Origin: Candidatus Komeilibacteria bacterium RIFCSPLOWO2_02_FULL_48_11
GTDB taxonomy: Bacteria > Patescibacteriota > Patescibacteriia > UBA2169
Direction of reading: 5' to 3'
Length of the DNA stretch: 14,977 nt
NCBI GenBank assembly: GCA_001818435.1
Contig: MHKO01000040.1
Location: 1 to 14,977 of the forward strand
How positions within the stretch are numbered: position 1 is the stretch's first letter; every line of letters begins with the position of its first letter. The notes under the pieces are model-generated. The model was not told where the DNA came from, searched no databases, and was given only the letters and a program-made list of their open reading frames with translations. Positions 1-5,708 of the stretch are shown here, one piece after another. Position numbers and translations under genes: made by a program.

Positions 1-365
1 AACCAATAAATATCATCCGGCCACATCTGGCTAAACGGAATCTCGTTCACTCCAAACCACTGCGGCCGCATTTCCTCGCTTTCCTTTGGCTCGCCCGTGA
101 ATTCAGTCACGCAAAAAAATGGAACTTCAATCTCCTCCGGATCGCCCTCAAAAGTAAAATAGAAAACACCGCGCTGTTCCATGGATTGCGGCACAATGCC
201 AGCTTCTTCGACAAGCTCCCGCTTAGCCGCCTCTTCGACTCCCTCGCCCTCTTGCACCTTGCCGCCAAACCCGTTCCATCTGCCGGCCCCGAACCCGCGC
301 TTTTTAAAACCCAAAAGAACTTTGTCGCCTTGATGCACAATGCAGAGTGTTAAAACTTTTTTCAT
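1..365 (-). CDS. MTH1-like Nudix hydrolase (8-oxo-dGTP diphosphatase), 3' end cut by window edge
   Basis: Expected to hydrolyse oxidised purine nucleotides such as 8-oxo-dGTP to the monophosphate, cleaning the cytoplasmic nucleotide pool. From ATG at 365 the frame stays open to the left edge, giving 121 visible residues of an expected ~155. A complete Nudix box runs from G35 to I57 (GX5E, then REL, then EEAGI). The run before it (GFKKRGFGAGRWNGFGGK, residues 19-36) and the WPDD at 115-118 match, from memory, the signature of animal MTH1, where the two Asp read the damaged base. The start overlaps the stop of the upstream alkyltransferase-domain gene by ATGA, so translation is probably coupled; a GAGGG lies about 10 nt upstream. 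Family is certain; substrate is inferred. Confidence 0.88.
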   Translation of the reverse strand, partial: MKKVLTLCIVHQGDKVLLGFKKRGFGAGRWNGFGGKVQEGEGVEEAAKRELVEEAGIVPQSMEQRGVFYFTFEGDPEEIEVPFFCVTEFTGEPKESEEMRPQWFGVNEIPFSQMWPDDIYW

Positions 366-622
366 ATCTTTACGCCCTCGGCTCGCAGTTTTTTAATTTT
401 ATTATTCGCTCCCTGATTATATCCTCCTGCTTTTCCGTCAGAGCGAATCACGCGATGACAAGGAATCTTTTGATCAAAATTTTTGCTCATAATAATCCCC
501 ACTATCCGAGCGGCTTTAGGATTACCGGCTTTGGTGGCCACTTGCTTATAAGTCATGATTGAACCTTTGGGAATCTTGGATACAATTTTTAGGACACGAG
601 ATTTGAACGTATTGCTGTTCAT
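362..622 (-). CDS. MGMT/Ogt DNA-binding-domain protein (alkylated-DNA cysteine methyltransferase family)
   Basis: An 86-residue protein that is just the C-terminal domain of O6-alkylguanine-DNA alkyltransferases, with no N-terminal ribonuclease-H-like part. Visible landmarks: the helix-turn-helix start (TYKQVA, 24-29), AGNPKAARIVG (32-42) whose Arg39 matches the base-flipping arginine finger, the active-site IPCHRV with Cys55, and the YNQG loop near 68. Alkyltransferase-like proteins (ATL) have Trp in place of this Cys, so retention of Cys55 means it could still accept an alkyl group; it may repair O6-alkylguanine or flag it for excision. It overlaps the downstream MTH1-like gene by 4 nt. Start ATG at 622 is the only sensible choice; no clear Shine-Dalgarno is seen. 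Confidence 0.88.
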   Translation of the reverse strand: MNSNTFKSRVLKIVSKIPKGSIMTYKQVATKAGNPKAARIVGIIMSKNFDQKIPCHRVIRSDGKAGGYNQGANNKIKKLRAEGVKI

Positions 623-630
623 TGTAAAAA

Positions 631-717
631 TTGTTGAATTGCTAAATTGTTATATTGTTGTGTTACAATTTTATGATGTCCAAAAAAACAATATGGCAAT
701 ATAACAATATAACAATT
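631..717. repeat. AT-rich spacer with long inverted repeat
   Basis: The gap between the alkyltransferase-domain and acylphosphatase genes holds a perfect 15-nt inverted repeat, arms 645-659 and 703-717, separated by 43 nt. On the minus strand the right arm starts right after the acylphosphatase stop and contains octamer-like copies of TTGTTATA/TTGCCATA followed by a T7 run (682-688 complement). It could fold as a weak 3' structure or terminator, but the loop is long and the stem is A/T only. Confidence 0.6.
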
Positions 718-993
718 CTATGGCAGAATATTAAAACTCGTAAAATTTCTTGCCTGATCAGTATATTCATATTCCACGTCCGCCACTTGAGCGGGCGGCG
801 GCCCCTGGCGGCACCAGCTAATAAACTTCTCTAAAGCACCTGCTTCGCCCTCGGCCTCAATATCAACACTACCATCAGCGCTATTGCGGACATAACCGGT
901 AATGCCCAGTCCATCGGCTTTTTGCTGGGCGCTATAACGAAAACCAACATCTTGAACCTGGCCGTAGATTTTGATAATACAGTGCTTTATCAT
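718..993 (-). CDS. acyP: Acylphosphatase
   Basis: Small cytosolic enzyme (91 residues, usual family length) that hydrolyses acyl phosphates such as carbamoyl phosphate or acetyl phosphate. The signature GQVQDVGFRY (11-20) carries the phosphate-binding Arg19, and GYVRN (33-37) carries the catalytic Asn37; the GPPPAQV segment near the C-terminus is also typical. A longer in-frame ORF begins at 1110, but its first 39 residues are translated from the other frame of the glycosylase gene. The Met at 993 begins exactly where the family starts and overlaps the glycosylase stop as ATGA, so 993 is chosen. Coupled translation with the glycosylase is likely; a functional link between the two is not evident. 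Confidence 0.93.
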   Translation of the reverse strand: MIKHCIIKIYGQVQDVGFRYSAQQKADGLGITGYVRNSADGSVDIEAEGEAGALEKFISWCRQGPPPAQVADVEYEYTDQARNFTSFNILP

Positions 994-1508
994 GTTTCCA
1001 GTATAAACCGATACGGCTTTTTTGCCCACTCCCCGGCATAGTCCACGCCAATGCGCGGTAATTTTTTGATTTTGGATTTTGGGATAACCACTCCCCGATC
1101 TTCCAGCCATAATCCAGACGCGCGGCTCGACATCTTGCCATTCAATTTTTTATCAACGCGCAAAAACTTGGTAATCCGCCCCGGACCAATTACATTGTCT
1201 GTGCCCCGAATCAACACCGCGGCTGGATAATTTTTTGGACCAGTGACGATGTTCAACATCCAGTGCAGGCCATAGGTAAAATACACATACCAATATCCGG
1301 CTGGCCCGAACATCACTTGATTGCGCTCTGTTTTACCGCGGCTGGCGTGCGAGGCTTTATCGTTATGGCCGTCATAAGCCTCAACCTCGGTGAGCATCAA
1401 AGCCGTTTCTTGGCCGCGATAACGCCGAACAATAAATTTGCCCAACAAATCCTGGGCCACTTTAAGGGCGGGGCGGTTGAAAAATTGCGGTTTTAAAATC
1501 TTGGGCAT
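990..1508 (-). CDS. mpg: 3-methyladenine DNA glycosylase (MPG/AAG family)
   Basis: Monofunctional glycosylase that removes alkylated purines (3-methyladenine, 7-methylguanine, hypoxanthine) to start base-excision repair. The 172 residues fit a slightly short bacterial AAG. Visible motifs: TEVEAYDG (about 40-47), whose first Glu-containing segment matches the catalytic Glu of human AAG; HASRGKTERN (54-63); GYWYVYFTYGLHWMLNIVTG (71-90); and PRIGVDYAGEW near the C-terminus, with AKKPYRF closing the fold. The start ATG at 1508 fits the family N-terminus (MPKILKPQFF). Only 4 nt separate it from the end of the transposase pseudogene, so its promoter must lie inside or upstream of that gene. Together with the MGMT-domain and MTH1-like genes it makes a small alkylation/oxidation repair neighbourhood. 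Confidence 0.95.
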   Translation of the reverse strand: MPKILKPQFFNRPALKVAQDLLGKFIVRRYRGQETALMLTEVEAYDGHNDKASHASRGKTERNQVMFGPAGYWYVYFTYGLHWMLNIVTGPKNYPAAVLIRGTDNVIGPGRITKFLRVDKKLNGKMSSRASGLWLEDRGVVIPKSKIKKLPRIGVDYAGEWAKKPYRFILET

Positions 1509-1768
1509 GCCATTACATTAACAAATTCCCTGAATTATTCCTATCCCTGCCCCACATTCGCGGATTATTTTTGATATATTCACGAATTCTTCGCAACGAT
1601 TTTTCGGTGTGGATGATATGGTCATAAAACCGCGATTGCCAATGGAAATTAATATCCGGATATATTCGACGCGCGGTTTTGGTAACAATGGATTTAAACG
1701 ATCCGATAATCACGGGCAATGATTTTGGTTTGGGTGATATTTTGGACATTTGTGGATATTCACCCGTG

Positions 1769-1805
1769 TTTTGTAGAGACGAGGCAATGCCTCGTCTCTA
1801 CAAAA
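1769..1805. repeat. Perfect palindrome, GTAGAGACG family, in transposase 1 linker
   Basis: Two 18-nt arms (1769-1786 and 1788-1805) are exact reverse complements around one base. The outer core GTAGAGACG / CGTCTCTAC is shared with the two palindromes in transposase 2. It encodes RDEALPRLY in the upstream frame and lies just before the frameshift. Confidence 0.9.
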
Positions 1806-2092
1806 TGTTTTAACATCATTTCCCCCAATCACCACAATCCCATGCACGTGATTTGGCATTATCACCCATTCATCCAATGACGCGTTGGAAAAATGATTGG
1901 GAATATCCAACCAACAATCCCGCGCAATGTTCCCGACATTCGACAATGCCACGGATGCCGCACCGCCGTCATCAACCATAACATTGCCAAAATAATGCGC
2001 GCATTCATGCGTGCATATGGTGATGAAATAATACGCGTCCGCGCCATAATCCCATCCCTCTAATCTGGCGGATTTGACGCGGTATTTACCTG

Positions 2093-2109
2093 CCCACCGG
2101 AGAGGTGGG
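2093..2109. repeat. GGAGA-loop hairpin inside transposase 1
   Basis: Plus strand reads CCCACC, loop GGAGA, GGTGGG: a perfect 6-bp stem. It encodes residues within PPLRWAG of transposase 1. The paralogue has MEELFKS directly followed by KYR, so about 7 residues (21 nt) are extra here. The related copy is at 4140-4156. Confidence 0.8.
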
Positions 2110-2161
2110 TTTTGGTATAATCCCTCCATAATACAATTAAAACTCCTTCTTCAACTTCGTT

Positions 2162-2185
2162 CCGCCTTCGTTAAAGCTTCGGCGG
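2162..2185. repeat. GC-rich imperfect hairpin upstream of transposase 1
   Basis: The 90-nt gap between the unknown gene ending at 2220 and the transposase start at 2129 holds a GC-rich block in AT-rich surroundings. CCGCC (2162-2166) pairs with GGCGG (2181-2185) across a 14-nt loop; more GGC-rich sequence follows to about 2196. It may be another small dispersed repeat; no T-tract, so not a convincing terminator. Confidence 0.45.
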
Positions 2186-2219
2186 GCAGGCGGCGCATTA
2201 CAAATACGCATTGGCAAAA

Positions 2220-3242
2220 TTAGCAGTAAATTGTTTTCCTAAATATCGCATCCTCATCGGCCTTTATCATATTGCCAAAAAAATCTGCAGCAGATTTTTG
2301 ATTGACTTTTTCCTTGTATTTGTCTTTTTCAAATTTTATTTTTCTGTACTTACCGGAAAATACTTTAACGTTATCGTTCTTTATAGATGCCCTTTGCTCC
2401 AGCTTGCCTATGGCATTTTTTAATTCCCGATTATCTTCTTCGTAAAATCTCTCATCAAATCCGACTTCGGCAAATATACTCCCGCGCAGAACATCATTGC
2501 CAATAATTTGCTCGTTAAATTTATTTAGAATTTTTTCCGACAAGGCTTGTTTTTCAAGCCACTTTTCTTCCCTTAACCGACGCGTTCTTTTTAAATGAGC
2601 TTGAGCCTTCTCTTCTTTATCGGCATATTCTCTTAAAACCTGATATTTTTTACTATCTTCTTCAGTTATCAACCGCAATGGAACCACTAATCCGCTTTTA
2701 GTCCTAACCGCCGGAATAAAAGCTTCCTTGCCAGCTATCCTTTGGCTAACTATTTCAATTACTGCCAACAGCCAAGAAATAATAAAATTTGGTTTTTTAT
2801 CAATCCGGTTTATGAATCTTTTATTCTTCTTTACGTCTTTCACAAATTCCTTTCTCGCTTCGCTGTTAATCCAGTGTGAATGCTCATTTTCCTCATCTAT
2901 AAAAAGCCAAATGCAATATCCTATGCCCGCGTAATCTGCGTCATCATGCGAAAAAATCATGCTATCAAAATCGTAACTCTCTTCTTCAACATAATTACGT
3001 AATCCTGATTTCGAGATAGAGGCGCAACCGCCAAGATAAAACAAAAATTTTTCAATGTTAAATCTTCCCTGATTATCCATTGCTCTGCCTATCCTCAGTT
3101 TAAGAGCGTTAAATAAATCGGCGTCAATATTAATTCCTCTTAACATACGTTTAAGCACTCCATCAATATCATTCTTTTTTAGAAAACTTTCTACTGCCGT
3201 AAGAGGATATCCGAATATTTGACTTATTGGATCTAGTCCCAT
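2220..3242 (-). CDS. Hypothetical protein, 340 aa, AT-rich gene
   Basis: Not recognised. The protein is soluble, with no signal peptide and no clear membrane segment. Residues 1-75 look helical; 85-125 are acidic with aromatic residues (a DDADYAGIGYCIWLF stretch at 100-114); 195-250 is a highly charged, probably coiled-coil helix; the last 60 residues are Lys-rich. The DNA is visibly richer in A/T than the neighbouring repair and copper genes, which suggests different ancestry, perhaps transfer. It starts 17 nt after the RarA stop and is probably cotranscribed. No Shine-Dalgarno is visible before ATG 3242, and an in-frame stop lies a short way upstream, limiting the start. No catalytic motif could be picked out. 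Confidence 0.65.
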   Translation of the reverse strand: MGLDPISQIFGYPLTAVESFLKKNDIDGVLKRMLRGINIDADLFNALKLRIGRAMDNQGRFNIEKFLFYLGGCASISKSGLRNYVEEESYDFDSMIFSHDDADYAGIGYCIWLFIDEENEHSHWINSEARKEFVKDVKKNKRFINRIDKKPNFIISWLLAVIEIVSQRIAGKEAFIPAVRTKSGLVVPLRLITEEDSKKYQVLREYADKEEKAQAHLKRTRRLREEKWLEKQALSEKILNKFNEQIIGNDVLRGSIFAEVGFDERFYEEDNRELKNAIGKLEQRASIKNDNVKVFSGKYRKIKFEKDKYKEKVNQKSAADFFGNMIKADEDAIFRKTIYC

Positions 3243-3259
3243 AGATGATAAATTTATTT

Positions 3260-4414
3260 CTAATTATATTTATAGTACCTCTTTCCTTTTAATTTGTCAG
3301 GAAGCAGGTCATCAGTAGTATACGCTTCATAACCCTCCCCATATCCCAACTCCTTCATCAACTTCGTCGGCGCGTTGCGGATGCTCATCGGAATTGGCAA
3401 ATTGCCGAACTCCTTGACGTCTTTCTGCGCAGCGCGCAAAGCGTCATAGGCAGAGCGGTTTTTCTTGCAGCCGCAAAGATAGGCCACCCCATGCGCCAAA
3501 TTGATGGCGCACTCCGGGTAGCCGATGGTTTCGCAGGCGCGGAACACAGCATTGGCCACAACAAGCGCGGTTGGAACCGCCAGGCCAATATCTTCGCTCG
3601 CGAATATCACCATGCGCCGCGCGATGAATAACGGGTCTTCACCGCTGTCCACCATGCGCGTCAGATAATAGATGGCCGCATCTGGCTGGGAAGCGCGCAT
3701 GCTTTTGATGAACGCGCTGATGGTATTGTAATGTTCCTCCCCGGCCTTGTCATACCGCAAATGCTTGGATTGCAAAGTCTTTTTTAAAGTTTCTACAGTG
3801 ATTTTTTTGTACAAGCGGTGCGTGTTCTCAATCATGGTAATGGCTGCTCTGGCGTCGCCATTGGCCATGGCTATGAGCCAGTCCTTCGCGTCCTGCGACA
3901 TTTCAAATCCGGTGCGATTGATAATCTGCAACATCTCATCGCTTGTCAGTTCGTTTAACACAAACACGCGGCAGCGCGAGAGAAGCGGCGGGATAACCTC
4001 AAAACTGGGATTCTCGGTGGTGGCGCCGATTAATGTTATCTCGCCTGATTCAACATAAGGCAACAGAAAATCCTGCTGGGCCTTGTTGAAGCGGTGAATT
4101 TCGTCCAAAAACAAGACCTTTGGTCTGTTTTTTGACGAACCCGCCGGAGAGGCGGGCTCCTCCTTTATAATCTTCCTAATCTCATCCTTGCCAGCTGAAA
4201 CAGCTGAAAGGTGATAAAACTTGGCATCCAGAGACTGGGCGTAAATCTGGGCCAAGGTGGTTTTGCCAACACCTGGGGGACCCCAAAACACAAAAGAGAA
4301 CAGGTGCTTCTGCTCAATGGCTGTTCGCAGTGGCTGACCCTCCCCCACCAGATGCTCCTGCCCCACGAATTCCTCCAAAGTCCGGGGCCTGATTTTGGAT
4401 GCCAGGGGTTCCAT
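3260..4414 (-). CDS. rarA: Replication-associated recombination protein A (RarA/MgsA/WRNIP1 AAA+ ATPase)
   Basis: AAA+ ATPase related to clamp loaders and RuvB that acts at stalled replication forks; cytoplasmic, usually tetrameric. The 384 residues show, in order: PLASKIRPRTLEEFVGQEHL (3-22), Walker A GPPGVGKT (45-52), Walker B LFLDEIH (101-107), sensor 1 GATTENPSF (130-138), the SRCRVF arginine region (146-151), then the helical C-terminal MgsA domain with ASEDIGLA and GHGVAYL-like segments. Family members are somewhat longer (about 400-450). Residues 86-94 between Walker A and B are encoded by a GC-rich hairpin repeat (4140-4156) that reads through in frame. ATG 4414 is 10 nt after the stop of the Nudix gene, so the two are probably cotranscribed with the unknown gene downstream. 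Confidence 0.96.
   Translation of the reverse strand: MEPLASKIRPRTLEEFVGQEHLVGEGQPLRTAIEQKHLFSFVFWGPPGVGKTTLAQIYAQSLDAKFYHLSAVSAGKDEIRKIIKEEPASPAGSSKNRPKVLFLDEIHRFNKAQQDFLLPYVESGEITLIGATTENPSFEVIPPLLSRCRVFVLNELTSDEMLQIINRTGFEMSQDAKDWLIAMANGDARAAITMIENTHRLYKKITVETLKKTLQSKHLRYDKAGEEHYNTISAFIKSMRASQPDAAIYYLTRMVDSGEDPLFIARRMVIFASEDIGLAVPTALVVANAVFRACETIGYPECAINLAHGVAYLCGCKKNRSAYDALRAAQKDVKEFGNLPIPMSIRNAPTKLMKELGYGEGYEAYTTDDLLPDKLKGKRYYKYN
4140..4156. repeat. GGAGA-loop hairpin inside rarA
   Basis: Plus strand reads CCCGCC, loop GGAGA, GGCGGG, a perfect 6-bp stem. It is read in frame as part of EPASPAGSS (RarA residues 86-94). Compared with the copy at 2093-2109, one base pair has changed on both arms (G-C here, A-T there) while the loop is identical. 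Confidence 0.8.
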
Positions 4415-4424
4415 ATTATATTTA

Positions 4425-4853
4425 CTAAAGTTTGTGCCGATGCAATCTTAAAAATTCCGGAAATTGGGAATGCGAGTCCTCGGGTATGGTTTCCAGAGTG
4501 AACCAGCCAATGACGTCAAACTTGTGCGGCTCGCCGATAACCACCTGGTCTCTTGCGACTAAAACTTTAAAATCAAGCGCAATCCAGTGCGTCTTGACGC
4601 CATTGTGCTCGCGGTGCACGTCGCGGTAACCCAAAAACTCAAAATCTAAAACATCAGCGCAATACTCTTCCTTTATTTCCTTGCGCAGAGAATCCTCCAC
4701 TTTCATGCCATACTCCAACCCGCCGCCGCCAATATCCCAGCGGCCCTGCTCGTCGCGGGCGTTCTGGCTCCGCCGGGCCATGACAAAATTGCCCGCTCCG
4801 TCGTGGCAAAAATAGACCGTGGTTACGCCAATATAATCAACGCCTTTTTGCAT
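4425..4853 (-). CDS. Nudix hydrolase with degenerate Nudix box
   Basis: A 142-residue single-domain Nudix protein; substrate unknown. RWDIGGGGLEYG (38-49) leads into the box, and KEIKEEY (58-64) keeps the Glu residues that bind metal. The consensus is otherwise eroded: the first Glu of GX5E is Met50, the Arg of REUXEE is Lys, and the final Gly is Cys66. The rest of the fold (VTTVYFCHDGAGNFVMARRS, then HWIALDFKVLV and FDVIGWFTLE) is normal, so it is likely folded and possibly active. ATG 4853 is preceded, 9 nt away, by a promoter-like element with almost the same sequence as that before the neighbouring transposase, so its mRNA may start at or next to the AUG. It heads the Nudix-rarA-unknown transcription unit. 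Confidence 0.87.
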   Translation of the reverse strand: MQKGVDYIGVTTVYFCHDGAGNFVMARRSQNARDEQGRWDIGGGGLEYGMKVEDSLRKEIKEEYCADVLDFEFLGYRDVHREHNGVKTHWIALDFKVLVARDQVVIGEPHKFDVIGWFTLETIPEDSHSQFPEFLRLHRHKL

Positions 4854-4862
4854 AGCACCACT

Positions 4863-4890
4863 ATTTTACTCCTCTGGCAAAATTAGGCAA
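4863..4890 (-). promoter_or_regulatory. Promoter-like leader of the Nudix gene
   Basis: On the minus strand: TTGCCT (4890-4885), 16-nt spacer, TAAAAT (4868-4863), then 9 nt to the ATG. A GAGGAG occurs in the spacer, too far (15 nt) from the start to be a good Shine-Dalgarno. The stretch 4871-4890 is an 18/20 match to 5625-5644 before transposase 2. Confidence 0.5.
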
Positions 4891-4896
4891 ACCCAA

Positions 4897-5610
4897 TCAC
4901 ATTAAAATACCTTCTGGCCTATTCCTGTCCCGATACCACGTCCGTGGATTGTTACGAATATACCGGCGGATTTTGTTTAACGTAATTTCATTACGGATTA
5001 TATGGTCGTAAAACCGGCCTTGCCAATGGAAATCATATCCGAATTTGTTGCATTGTTTGGTAACCGCGCCTTTAAATTGATTAATGATTGAACCCAACAC
5101 ACCCGGTTTCCATTGTGGTTTGTGATGTGGATTGCGTTCCCCCGTAGAGACGCCCCATGGGGGCGTCTCATTAATTGCGTTTAACGACGTTTTTGGCACA
5201 ACAACATTTGACGCGTCACCCGTTAATTTTTGTTTATTGGGTATTTCGCGTTCGTTGCGTTGTTCGGAGACGCCCCAGTGGGGCGTCTCTACAAATCCAC
5301 GGAATGACATATCACGCGTGGATGACATGATTTCCAAAATCACGTGCAAATGGTTGGGCATGATTACCCACGTATCCAACCGGACATTCGCATAAATCGC
5401 GGGTATGTTTAATAACCCGTACCGTACGATTTTGCCAATGTCCGATAATGCCACGGATGCCACGCCACCATCATCGCGCAAAACATCACCCAAATTACAA
5501 ACGCGATTCAATGTGCAAATCGTTATGAAATAATACGCCGACAATGAATAATCCCAACCCGATAATCGGGCAGATGGAATGCGATATTTTGATTTAAACA
5601 ATTCCTCCAT
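4897..5610 (-). CDS. REP-associated/Y1 (HUH) transposase 2
   Basis: Single-strand endonuclease/transposase of the IS200-like RAYT group, 237 residues, uninterrupted. Order of landmarks: SARLSGWDYSLSAYYFITICT, WVIMPNHLHVIL with the HUH pair, a long variable linker, KPGVLGSIINQFKGAVTK, FHWQGRFYDHIIRNE with the catalytic Tyr, and YIRNNPRTWYRDR. The linker holds two palindromes (5147-5169, 5267-5289), each read in frame as ETPxWGVS. The ORF extends back to 5682, but those 24 residues come from the terminator region of the next gene; Met at 5610 aligns with the start of transposase 1 (MEELFKS versus MEGLYQN). The linker insertions look tolerated, so the enzyme may be active. About 700 nt long with its own promoter-like leader, it is probably a domesticated or resident single-copy-type element. 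Confidence 0.9.
   Translation of the reverse strand: MEELFKSKYRIPSARLSGWDYSLSAYYFITICTLNRVCNLGDVLRDDGGVASVALSDIGKIVRYGLLNIPAIYANVRLDTWVIMPNHLHVILEIMSSTRDMSFRGFVETPHWGVSEQRNEREIPNKQKLTGDASNVVVPKTSLNAINETPPWGVSTGERNPHHKPQWKPGVLGSIINQFKGAVTKQCNKFGYDFHWQGRFYDHIIRNEITLNKIRRYIRNNPRTWYRDRNRPEGILM
5147..5169. repeat. Palindrome, GTAGAGACG family, copy in transposase 2 linker
   Basis: GAGACGCCCC (5147-5156) and GGGGCGTCTC (5160-5169) are exact reverse complements around 3 nt; GTA precedes the left arm, restoring the GTAGAGACG core. Read on the minus strand it gives ETPPWGVS in the transposase. Confidence 0.88.
5267..5289. repeat. Palindrome, GTAGAGACG family, second copy in transposase 2 linker
   Basis: The same 10-nt arms (5267-5276, 5280-5289) with a 3-nt centre, followed by TAC to complete CGTCTCTAC. 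It encodes ETPHWGVS. It is 110 nt from the copy at 5147 and identical to it in both arms, in the same orientation of the flanking TAC/GTA being mirrored. Confidence 0.88.
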
Positions 5611-5616
5611 GATTTT

Positions 5617-5644
5617 ATTGTATTCCTCTGACAAAAATAGGCAA
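5617..5644 (-). promoter_or_regulatory. Promoter-like leader of transposase 2
   Basis: Minus strand: TTGCCT (5644-5639), 16-nt spacer, TACAAT (5622-5617), then 6 nt to the ATG at 5610. That spacing predicts transcription starting at about the first codon, i.e. a leaderless mRNA. Nearly the same sequence precedes the Nudix gene at 4853. Confidence 0.5.
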
Positions 5645-5680
5645 TAAAAAACGCCCTGAGTACATGAACGTGCCCAGGGC
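5645..5680 (-). terminator. Rho-independent terminator of the unknown gene
   Basis: Minus strand: GCCCTG pairs with CAGGGC (extendable to 8 bp with one G-U), loop about 12 nt, followed by GTTTTTT. It lies 28 nt after the stop of the gene ending at 5709. Confidence 0.82.
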
Positions 5681-5708
5681 AAGAACCATCAAGAACCATT
5701 CTGCGGCC

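Larger units (their letters stand above)
1513..2129 (-). pseudogene. REP-associated/Y1 (HUH) transposase 1, frameshifted
   Basis: Single-strand DNA transposase of the IS200-like Y1 family (RAYT type). The first part (2129 to 1710) carries ARLEGWDYGADAYYFITICT, the WVIMPNHVHG motif with the HUH metal-binding pair, then a linker. The second part (codons from 1749 down to 1513, a different frame) carries SPKPKSLPVIIGSFKSIV and FHWQSRFYDHII with the nucleophilic Tyr, ending in YIKNNPRMW. The two halves are parts of one protein, as the paralogue at 4897-5610 shows, so a frameshift near 1745-1800 has split it. A palindrome (1769-1805) sits in the linker just before the shift, and a second hairpin (2093-2109) is inserted near the N-terminus. 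AAGGAG lies about 11 nt before ATG 2129. Probably inactive unless the halves are rescued. Confidence 0.85.

Noticed and set aside
718..1110. 130-residue reading frame containing acylphosphatase
   Set aside because: Its first 39 residues come from the other frame of the glycosylase gene and have no acylphosphatase homology; the Met at 993 with ATGA overlap is the natural start.
1735..1760. Programmed -1 frameshifting joining the two halves of transposase 1
   Set aside because: The sequence at the overlap (CCAAAATATC) is not a proper slippery heptamer in the upstream frame, so a mutation is more likely.
4863..4880. GAGGAG upstream of the Nudix gene as Shine-Dalgarno
   Set aside because: It is 15 nt from the ATG and lies in the spacer between -35-like and -10-like boxes.
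5147..5289. Two short identical palindromes as a CRISPR array
   Set aside because: Only two copies, both within a transposase reading frame, with an 87-nt interval and no cas genes nearby.
5611..5682. N-terminal extension of transposase 2 back to 5682
   Set aside because: These codons run through the terminator hairpin and promoter-like leader; the paralogue starts at the equivalent of 5610.
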